Source: JAHFLQ01 sp964432465 (GTDB lineage Bacteria; Patescibacteriota; Minisyncoccia; UBA6257; WO2-44-18). Taken from it: a DNA stretch of 9,825 nt. A program made the translations under genes and the position numbers. Position 1 is the first letter of the stretch, and every line of letters begins with the position of its first letter. The stretch lies in NCBI GenBank assembly GCA_964432465.1, contig CAYSNI010000024.1, forward strand, positions 1-9,825, in the 5' to 3' direction. A model generated the notes under the pieces. That model made no database searches and had not been told where the DNA came from. It saw only the letters and a program-made list of their open reading frames with translations. Positions 4,969 through 9,825 of the stretch are shown here, one piece after another.

Positions 4969-6866
4969 TAAGAGCTGGCTGGTCCCGCTCCTTGTTCCGG
5001 GCCACCAGCCGGTGGCGCTTGCCCTGAGCCTGCCGAAGGATTGCCATACATCTGCGCTCCAATCTTCTGGATCTCCGTTGAAAGCTCACTAGTAGCGGTT
5101 TTGATCGCGTCCGCATTCTGTCCATCCTTGAGTGCCTTGACCGCGTCAATCTTCTTCGTAATCGCGTCTTTGATTTCGGTAGAAACTTTATCCCCGGCGT
5201 CTTTCAACGCTTTCTCGGAAGCGTAGACCAGGCTTTCAGCGCTATTACGCGCTTCGGCAAGCTCTTTTTTCTTAGAGTCCTGATCGGCATATTGCGCCGC
5301 TTCTTTTTTCAATGTCTCAATCTGCTCCTTAGAAAGGCTGGTATTGGCCTCAACGCGAACCGACTGAGTTTTGCCACTACCCTTATCCTTCGCGGAAACA
5401 CTCAGGATACCGTTAGCGTCAATATCAAAAGTAACCTCTACCTGTGGCGTACCGCGAGCTGACGGCGGAATTCCGTCTAAAATAAATCTGGCTAAAGTTT
5501 TATTATCACCAGCCATCGGACGCTCACCTTGGAGCACGTGGATTTCTACCGAAGTCTGATTGTCAGCGGCAGTAGAAAATACCTGCGACTTGGCGGTCGG
5601 GATAGTAGTGTTCTTTTCAATTAGTTTCGTGAACACGCCACCGAGAGTTTCAATGCCGAGAGAAAGCGGGGTCACATCCAGCAAAAGAATATCCTTTACA
5701 TCACCCTCCGGCTTACGGCCCTCATCCTTGGCGGCTAAAATTTCCGCCTGCACCGCGGCGCCGAGCGCCACTACTTCGTCCGGATTCAGATCTTTATGAG
5801 GCTCACGTCCAAAATATTTCTTGACCGCTTCCTGCATCGCGGGCATTCGAGTCTGTCCTCCTACAAGGACGATCTCATTGATACTCGCAATCGCGAAGCC
5901 AGCCTCTTTGATCGTCTTGTCCAAGATCTGCACCGAACGGTCAATCAGATCCCGAACTAGCTCTTCGAGTTTGCTACGGCTAAGTTTCATCAGGAAGTGG
6001 CGCGGACCGGAAGCGTCCGAAGTGACATAAGGAAGATTGATTTCGGTCTCAAAGGAAACGGAAAGCTCATGCTTGGCGCGTTCAGCCGCCTCCTTCAAAC
6101 GCTGAATCGCGAGCGCATCCTTAGAAAGATCCACGCCTTCAAGTTTCTTATATTCGTTCACTAGATACTCAATAATTTTTTTATCAAAATCATCGCCACC
6201 CAGATGCGTGTCACCACCAGTGGCCTTAACTTCAACCGTATCGTCACCAACTTCCAGGACAGAAACGTCAAAGGTACCGCCGCCGAAGTCATAGACAACA
6301 ATCTTTTCATTCTTCTGTTTATTTAGCCCATACGCTAAGGCCGCGGCAGTCGGCTCATTTAATATCCGCTTCACTTTCAAGCCGGCAATCTCACCGGCAT
6401 TCTTAGTCGCCTGACGCTGACTATCATCAAAATACGCCGGTACGGTGATCACCGCCTCTTCCACCTTCTCACCAAGCTTCGCTTCCGCATCCGCTTTTAA
6501 TTTAGCCAGAACCATCGCGGCGATCTCCTCCGGTTTGTACCAACGATCTCCCATTTTTACTTCGCACCCGCCCGTTTCACCCTGACGAATCTCATATGGC
6601 AACCAGGCCTTGTCACGCTGGACTTCCGCGTCGGTGAACTTGCGGCCAATCAGACGCTTAACGGAAAAAATAGTATTTTTCGGATTAGTTACCGCCTGAC
6701 GCTTCGCGAGCAGACCAACCAAGCGCTCGCCGGACTTGCTGATTGCGACCATGGAGGGCGTCGTACGCATGCCTTCGGCGTTCTCTAAAATACGCGGGCC
6801 ACTCGCGTCCATCGCGGCTATCTCTGAATAGGTTGTACCGAGATCGATTCCTATAATCTTGCTCAT
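4968..6866 (-). CDS. dnaK: Chaperone protein DnaK (Hsp70)
   Basis: DnaK binds exposed hydrophobic peptides in an ATP-driven cycle assisted by DnaJ and GrpE. The 632-residue product has the Hsp70 ATPase domain: phosphate loop IGIDLGTTYS at 5-14 (D8), catalytic K70 in VKRLIGR, E171 in NEPTAAALAYG, and DFGGGTFD at 193-200. The linker DILLLDVTPLSLGIE (392-406) is intact, followed by the peptide-binding beta domain and helical lid to about residue 605. Position 13 is Tyr, as in eukaryotic cytosolic Hsp70, where E. coli has Asn. About nine extra residues (around 378-387) precede the linker compared with E. coli. The acidic tail is absent; instead a Gly/Pro/Ala tail (608-632) begins with NPSAGSGQA encoded by a dispersed repeat. 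ATG at 6866 has no Shine-Dalgarno sequence. Confidence 0.98.
   Translation of the reverse strand: MSKIIGIDLGTTYSEIAAMDASGPRILENAEGMRTTPSMVAISKSGERLVGLLAKRQAVTNPKNTIFSVKRLIGRKFTDAEVQRDKAWLPYEIRQGETGGCEVKMGDRWYKPEEIAAMVLAKLKADAEAKLGEKVEEAVITVPAYFDDSQRQATKNAGEIAGLKVKRILNEPTAAALAYGLNKQKNEKIVVYDFGGGTFDVSVLEVGDDTVEVKATGGDTHLGGDDFDKKIIEYLVNEYKKLEGVDLSKDALAIQRLKEAAERAKHELSVSFETEINLPYVTSDASGPRHFLMKLSRSKLEELVRDLIDRSVQILDKTIKEAGFAIASINEIVLVGGQTRMPAMQEAVKKYFGREPHKDLNPDEVVALGAAVQAEILAAKDEGRKPEGDVKDILLLDVTPLSLGIETLGGVFTKLIEKNTTIPTAKSQVFSTAADNQTSVEIHVLQGERPMAGDNKTLARFILDGIPPSARGTPQVEVTFDIDANGILSVSAKDKGSGKTQSVRVEANTSLSKEQIETLKKEAAQYADQDSKKKELAEARNSAESLVYASEKALKDAGDKVSTEIKDAITKKIDAVKALKDGQNADAIKTATSELSTEIQKIGAQMYGNPSAGSGQAPPAGGPEQGAGPASS
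5023..5039 (-). repeat. Dispersed repeat inside the dnaK 3' end
   Basis: On the coding strand this reads CCTTCGGCAGGCTCAGG and encodes most of NPSAGSGQA (DnaK residues 609-617). It matches GGTTCGACAAGCTCACC at 6908-6924 over the core TTCG.CA.GCTCA. The peptide PSAGSGQA in this repeat context is one I recall from other CPR genomes. The repeat adds codons in frame and extends the disordered tail. Confidence 0.7.
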
Positions 6867-6871
6867 TTTGT

Positions 6872-6884
6872 TTTATTTATTGTA
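6872..6884 (-). promoter_or_regulatory. Candidate -10 element before dnaK
   Basis: TACAAT (6884-6879 on the minus strand) is followed by an AT-rich stretch, placing a start about 6 nt before the dnaK ATG. No acceptable -35 is seen 16-18 nt upstream and no CIRCE element is present. dnaK could equally be read through from grpE, 71 nt upstream. Confidence 0.3.
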
Positions 6885-6907
6885 GTGCTTTGACAGACAG
6901 GGGTGGC

Positions 6908-6924
6908 GGTTCGACAAGCTCACC
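6908..6924 (+). repeat. Dispersed repeat in the grpE-dnaK gap
   Basis: GGTTCGACAAGCTCACC shares its core with the dnaK-internal repeat at 5023-5039, but the terminal CC/GG pair is replaced by GG/CC, preserving complementarity of the ends. It starts 13 nt past the grpE stop in the direction of transcription. A 15-of-17 match also occurs inside grpE at 7382-7398. Confidence 0.6.
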
Positions 6925-6937
6925 AACTAATACATCT

Positions 6938-7432
6938 TTAATTCCCGAGCGGAGTCGAGGGACTACCTTTACTTAATTTTACCCTAGCCGGGCGAATAAC
7001 TCTTCCACTCATAGTATAGCCCTGCTCAATAATCTCTAAAATACTTCCTACCGGCTGGTCTGACTCCGCCTCAACAATTGACTCCTGAAAATTCGTATTG
7101 AACTGACTGCCGAGCTCTACCGGTATCCTTTCTACTCCCGCGCGCTTCAGCGTGTCTTCAAGCTGGCTTTTTATCATATATATACCTTTCTCTGACTTGC
7201 CATCTTTTTCCAGAACACTTAAGGCTAGGTCAAAGCTATCTAATACGGTAATCAGCTCTTTGATCAAGCCCAGGTTAGCGTATTTCATCACCTCTTCTAG
7301 GCGTCTGGCTTCTTCCTTCTGATAATTGATTAAGTCAGCCTTGGCCCGTTTCCAGCCGTTTAAATATTCTTCGCGCTCGGCGGCGAGCTTGTCGAACTGC
7401 TCTTTTTTAATTAACTCAATATCGTCGGTCAT
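6938..7432 (-). CDS. grpE: GrpE, nucleotide exchange factor of DnaK
   Basis: GrpE is a dimer that releases ADP from DnaK and so resets the folding cycle. The 164-residue product has a long N-terminal helical segment (residues 5-50, rich in Lys/Glu/Arg) for dimerisation, a middle helical part with LDSFDLAL at 64-71, and the family's C-terminal beta domain ending EQGYTMSGRVIRPARVKLSK (136-155). It is shorter than E. coli GrpE (197), mainly because the disordered N-terminus is missing. The last residues, PSTPLGN, come from a dispersed repeat and are probably a non-functional extension. ATG at 7432 lies 5 nt after the predicted transcription start. It is the first gene of the chaperone group; hrcA, often found beside it, is not in the window. 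Confidence 0.94.
   Translation of the reverse strand: MTDDIELIKKEQFDKLAAEREEYLNGWKRAKADLINYQKEEARRLEEVMKYANLGLIKELITVLDSFDLALSVLEKDGKSEKGIYMIKSQLEDTLKRAGVERIPVELGSQFNTNFQESIVEAESDQPVGSILEIIEQGYTMSGRVIRPARVKLSKGSPSTPLGN
6944..6961 (-). repeat. Dispersed repeat, short form, forming the grpE 3' end
   Basis: On the coding strand this reads CCCTCGACTCCGCTCGGG, i.e. CCCTCGACTC + CG + CTCGGG. The repeat at 2341-2376 has the same halves split by 20 nt. It encodes PSTPLG, almost the last residues of GrpE, and the stop codon follows after one more codon. Confidence 0.7.
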
Positions 7433-7477
7433 AGTGTTGGGTTATTTTAGTATCTAAAGCTGATATGGTCAACACTA
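7432..7477 (-). promoter_or_regulatory. grpE promoter flanked by an 8-bp inverted repeat
   Basis: On the minus strand TTGACC (7472-7467) and TAAAAT (7449-7444) are separated by exactly 17 nt, the best sigma-70-type promoter in the window. The predicted start near 7437 leaves a 5-nt leader. A perfect inverted repeat, TAGTGTTG (7432-7439) and CAACACTA (7470-7477), brackets the promoter with 30 nt between arms and is a candidate operator. It does not match CIRCE. Confidence 0.6.
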
Positions 7478-7506
7478 AATTAGAAAAGTAAAGATTATGG
7501 ACGGCG

Positions 7507-8289
7507 CTAGATGCACTGAGGATACGGGGCCGGCCTTCCGCAACTGTTTGTAACTCCGATTGTAGACGGGTAGTAAGACCAAGTGCCATTAGCATTACAT
7601 TGAAACAGCCAGTATGAGTCATAGTTCGGAGACCCTAAACACTGACTTCTTATACCCCCAGAATGACAGATGGCGCCGGACGTGTGGGTTTTAAGTCCCC
7701 AAGTACACGGCAATGGCGTTGGGAGTGTTTTGCAAGTAACAGTGCCGTCAACGTTGACTCCGCTGATTGCGCCGCCAACACAAGTACCGGTTACCCGGCG
7801 TTGCGTGTAGCTTGTATCAACGTTAACACTACCGGTTGTAGTAATGGTTAACGGAGAGTTGGCGATGCCGAGACCAGAACTAAGCGAACTGACGCCGTTA
7901 GTGGTGTCGTCAATTCTATCAGCAAATCCGGCAGGAACATTAATTAAACCTCCCCAAGAGGCGCTTACGCACGGAACACTATCTCCAATAATAGATATGA
8001 AAGTTCCGGGTACGCACGGGCTTGGAAATGTAGAAAGGCTCGCCCAAGAGACTGTCCCACTGGTCAGCGAACCGGTCCACCGGACATTGCCGGCAATGTT
8101 TAACTTCTGGGTTGGCGCGGTAATACCAATCCCAATATTTCCTAGTGGGGAAACAGAGATGCCGCCACTGACTTGCACTGGAAGCGCTGATGGATTAACC
8201 CATGCCGTCGTCAAGCTCCAAGAAATTGCCAGTACGCCAAAAACAGATATAACTGAGGTGATAATTTTTGGATAAGGATTATTATTCAT
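7507..8289 (-). CDS. Secreted cysteine-rich fibre-like protein, paralogue 3
   Basis: I cannot name a function. The 260-residue product has an N-terminal hydrophobic helix (residues 9-28) acting as signal or anchor, then WVNPSA (30-35), a GNIGIG..AP.QKLNIAG block (50-67) like the GIGT-type motif of phage-tail and Peptidase_S74-associated proteins, VPAGFAD.IDD (118-128), and QRRVTGTC...DGTVTC (163-186). The core has cysteine pairs C92/C107 and C170/C186. A C-terminal module has six cysteines (195, 208, 217, 231, 250, 259) spaced like those of paralogue 1. Even cysteine numbers suggest disulfides outside the membrane. ATG at 8289 is preferred to the upstream in-frame ATG at 8328: it leaves a 4-nt gap after paralogue 2 and starts directly before the helix. 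It is the last gene of the cluster. Confidence 0.8.
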   Translation of the reverse strand: MNNNPYPKIITSVISVFGVLAISWSLTTAWVNPSALPVQVSGGISVSPLGNIGIGITAPTQKLNIAGNVRWTGSLTSGTVSWASLSTFPSPCVPGTFISIIGDSVPCVSASWGGLINVPAGFADRIDDTTNGVSSLSSGLGIANSPLTITTTGSVNVDTSYTQRRVTGTCVGGAISGVNVDGTVTCKTLPTPLPCTWGLKTHTSGAICHSGGIRSQCLGSPNYDSYWLFQCNANGTWSYYPSTIGVTNSCGRPAPYPQCI

Positions 8290-8293
8290 AATT

Positions 8294-8845
8294 TTAAAAT
8301 GTTTGACAGATAACCGTGCCATCAGCATTAATCACCCGAACAGATCCGGTCGCGCCGCAACTCCCGGTAACTCGTCGCTGAGCGTAGGCGGCATCAATCG
8401 CGACTGAGCCTACGCCGGTAATCGGATTAGGAGAAAGCGTGATTCCCGTACCCGCAGAAATTGAGGTGATTCCCGTACCAACGTCATCAATATTGTCAGC
8501 AAACGGAGCAGGAATATTAATTAGTCCGGTCCAAGAAGGGTTTGCGCATGTTGGAATGAGGCCCAGCGTAGTAACAAGACGACCAGCTGAACAGCCTGCA
8601 GGATAAGAATCAAGGCGAGACCACGGAACATCTCCGGAAGTGAGCGTGCCAGACCACTGCACATTACCGCTAACGTCTAGAGGGTACGCAGGGTTAGGAA
8701 CTCCTACACCAACCCCACTGCTAGAAAAGCTGATAACTCCCGCTCCTCCATAAGGAGCCGCCGAGGGATTAACCCAACCGAAAGCCCGGCTGACAACAAT
8801 CAGGCAAAGCGCAATGAGGACAGATTGAATAATTATTTTAGGCAT
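8294..8845 (-). CDS. Secreted fibre-like protein, paralogue 2, lacking the cysteine module
   Basis: This 183-residue product aligns with both neighbours over the whole core: an N-terminal helix (residues 4-20), WVNPSA at 24-29, the GVGVG..NPAYPLDVSGNVQWSG region (44-66), IPAPFAD.IDD (111-121), and QRRVTGSC...DGTVIC (156-180). The core cysteine pairs C85/C100 (14 between) and C163/C180 (16 between) are kept. It stops three residues after the last core cysteine, exactly where the other two continue into a six-cysteine domain. With the next gene starting 4 nt later, no remnant of a module exists in the DNA. It may be a minimal version of the family. The start follows paralogue 1 by 8 nt; there is no Shine-Dalgarno sequence. 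Function unknown; extracytoplasmic location inferred. Confidence 0.8.
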   Translation of the reverse strand: MPKIIIQSVLIALCLIVVSRAFGWVNPSAAPYGGAGVISFSSSGVGVGVPNPAYPLDVSGNVQWSGTLTSGDVPWSRLDSYPAGCSAGRLVTTLGLIPTCANPSWTGLINIPAPFADNIDDVGTGITSISAGTGITLSPNPITGVGSVAIDAAYAQRRVTGSCGATGSVRVINADGTVICQTF

Positions 8846-8853
8846 ATTTAAAA

Positions 8854-9630
8854 TTAGCAGGCTACCATATTAGTGGTGGCTATGCACCAGTTAGAACCCA
8901 CCCCTGACCAAGCGCCAGGTGTTGTTTTGCTGCACACGTAAAGATTTGAGCTTCTGGTAGTCACACCACCAGCACTGCAAGTTGCACTAAGAGCGCTGAA
9001 GCACGTACCCCCAGCAGTAACTTTTCTTCCCGCGCCGGTAGTGCAACTAAAAGTACCAAGTGTAGAGGCACAGACTACGGTGCCGTCAATGGCGATTGAA
9101 GTAATCACTTGTCCCACAGGGCAGATTCCAAAAATACGGCGCTGAACATACGAATTGTTTACAGCAATTGATCCGGTTGTAGAAATGGTAGCCGGGCTGT
9201 TAGAAATGCCCGTTCCGGAAGTGACTGAGGTAACGCCGCCAACATCATCAATACCATCGGCAAACCCAGCCGGAATACCGGATAACGAAAGCCAACTTAC
9301 TAGATTGCAAGACGGCAACTGACCAACCCGACTCATAAACTGATTCAGCGCGCAGGCGGCCGGAAAATTAATAAGGCTGGCCCAAGGAACATTTCCGCCC
9401 ACTAAAGATCCTGACCATTGAACACTACCGGCAATGTCTAATTTCTGCACTGGTAAGGCAACACCAAAGCCAACATTCCCTGTCGGGCTAACAAATACCT
9501 GACCACCGCCACCGATAGGGTTGGCACTAGGATTGGCCCAACCGTAAGCTACACTTGATGCTACGATTCCGATAAATACTAGAAGAGCAAAATTAGTCCA
9601 AAAGAGCGGCTTCCTTAATAAATCAGACAT
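8854..9630 (-). CDS. Secreted cysteine-rich fibre-like protein, paralogue 1
   Basis: First gene of a three-gene cluster; function unknown. The 258-residue product has a membrane helix near residues 10-29, WANPSANP at 31-38, GNVGFGVALPVQKLDIAG (51-68), IPAGFAD.IDD (119-129), QRR at 163-165, and the second core cysteine pair C170/C187 around DGTVVC. C93/C108 form the first pair. The C-terminal module has cysteines at 196, 210, 218, 233, 249 and 258, spaced x13, x7, x14, x15, x8; paralogue 3 has x12, x8, x13, x18, x8. The final residue is Cys. The Ser/Thr/Gly/Asn-rich composition suits a beta-structured surface protein. ATG at 9630 coincides with the predicted transcription start (TATAAT at 9642-9637), so the mRNA may be leaderless. 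Confidence 0.8.
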   Translation of the reverse strand: MSDLLRKPLFWTNFALLVFIGIVASSVAYGWANPSANPIGGGGQVFVSPTGNVGFGVALPVQKLDIAGSVQWSGSLVGGNVPWASLINFPAACALNQFMSRVGQLPSCNLVSWLSLSGIPAGFADGIDDVGGVTSVTSGTGISNSPATISTTGSIAVNNSYVQRRIFGICPVGQVITSIAIDGTVVCASTLGTFSCTTGAGRKVTAGGTCFSALSATCSAGGVTTRSSNLYVCSKTTPGAWSGVGSNWCIATTNMVAC

Positions 9631-9636
9631 GTCATA

Positions 9637-9642
9637 ATTATA
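9637..9642 (-). promoter_or_regulatory. Perfect TATAAT -10 giving a leaderless start for the paralogue cluster
   Basis: TATAAT on the minus strand is followed by TATGAC and then ATG, so a start 7 nt after the hexamer is the A of the start codon itself. The -35 region is weak (TAGCGA at a 17-nt spacing). Confidence 0.5.
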
Positions 9643-9650
9643 GTATTCCT

Positions 9651-9671
9651 AGTCACTACTCGCTAGTGGCT
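9651..9671. promoter_or_regulatory. Inverted repeat between divergent genes
   Basis: AGTCACTA (9651-9658) and TAGTGGCT (9664-9671) are inverted with one mismatch around a 5-nt spacer (CTCGC). It lies between the -10 of the secreted-protein cluster and the corA start, where it could bind a regulator of either gene or form a hairpin at the 5' end of a corA transcript. Its function is not shown. Confidence 0.4.
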
Positions 9672-9684
9672 GATTCTTAATCCG

Positions 9685-9825
9685 ATGTGGATAACAAAAT
9701 CTCCTAAAGTAACCTGGATCGATATTCTTAAACCGACTAAGGCGGATATCGATTTTTTAAAGAAACGACACAATTTCCACCCGATCATTCTGGATGAGCT
9801 CCTGCATTTATCCAATCGCTCGCGG
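9685..9825 (+). CDS. corA: CorA-type divalent metal ion transporter, N-terminal fragment (cut by window edge)
   Basis: The 47 visible residues begin MWITKSPKVTWIDILKPT and continue with a ...DFLKKRHNFHP.ILDELL segment. The WIDI..PT..D..FL...FHP..L.E pattern is the N-terminal cytoplasmic domain of CorA-family magnesium/cobalt channels. The membrane helices and the GMN motif that would confirm it lie beyond the window. ATG at 9685 is the first ATG after an in-frame TAG at 9664-9666. There is no Shine-Dalgarno sequence; the bases before the ATG are TTAATCCG. The gene diverges from the secreted-protein cluster with 54 nt between them. Confidence 0.7.
   Translation, partial: MWITKSPKVTWIDILKPTKADIDFLKKRHNFHPIILDELLHLSNRSR

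Noticed and set aside
4589..5092. Plus-strand 167-codon open frame
   Set aside because: It is antisense to the membrane protein gene and the dnaK 3' end, has no recognisable domain, and both genes beneath it are well supported.
6890..6895. Plus-strand TTGACA as a promoter antisense to grpE
   Set aside because: No -10-like hexamer lies 16-18 nt downstream; the sequence there is part of a dispersed repeat.
3997..7436. Shared TAGTG/CACTA motif upstream of dnaJ, dnaK and grpE as a common operator
   Set aside because: The match is only 5 bp and sits at different distances from each start codon, so chance is the simpler explanation.
7844..8275. Plus-strand 143-codon open frame
   Set aside because: It is a mirror of paralogue 3, whose protein aligns with two neighbouring paralogues; the antisense product resembles nothing I know.
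8287..8328. Start of paralogue 3 at the upstream ATG (8328)
   Set aside because: It would overlap paralogue 2 and add 13 polar residues before the signal helix. The ATG at 8289, 4 nt after the previous stop, fits the operon spacing.

Overview
The window looks like a piece of a small-genome bacterium of the Candidate Phyla Radiation (Patescibacteria, Parcubacteria-like). The reasons are an orphan family-5 solute-binding protein behind secG, short tight gene strings, almost no Shine-Dalgarno sequences, secreted fibre-like proteins with 'GNVGIG..P..KLDIAG' motifs, and short dispersed palindromic repeats of a kind I recall from such genomes. The standard genetic code fits every gene. The lineage is an inference from gene content; no rRNA or marker tree is available here.

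Layout. Positions 1-42 may be the tail of an upstream gene. Positions 60-2328 (+) hold three closely spaced genes: a four-helix holin-like membrane protein, secG, and a membrane-anchored solute-binding protein. Positions 2329-2516 are gene-free and hold two different dispersed repeats, then a palindrome and a promoter. Positions 2517-2861 (+) encode a small unknown membrane-anchored protein whose stop codon lies in the loop of a strong terminator. On the minus strand, read right to left, come grpE (7432-6938), dnaK (6866-4968), an unknown multi-pass membrane protein overlapping dnaK by one base (4968-4039), and dnaJ (3997-2915). Further upstream on the same strand is a tight cluster of three paralogous secreted proteins (9630-7507). 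At the right edge, diverging from that cluster, is the 5' end of a CorA-type metal transporter gene (9685 onward).

How the genes fit together. GrpE, DnaK and DnaJ form the complete Hsp70 folding machine; the membrane protein between dnaK and dnaJ is an unexplained addition. SecG belongs to the Sec translocase that would export the solute-binding protein and the three secreted paralogues. The paralogues share a core with two conserved cysteine pairs. The first and third add a six-cysteine C-terminal module that the middle one lacks, suggesting disulfide-stabilised surface proteins with interchangeable ends.

Points most worth a second look are: (1) the paralogue family and its six-cysteine module; (2) candidate promoters placed so that transcripts would start at, or 5-8 nt before, the start codon; (3) dispersed repeats at gene 3' ends, two of them read as the C-terminal residues of DnaK and GrpE; (4) the membrane protein coupled to dnaK. 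I see no CRISPR array, tRNA, rRNA, transposase or defence system. I did not find a clearly new multi-gene system; the secreted paralogue cluster is the best candidate for undescribed biology.
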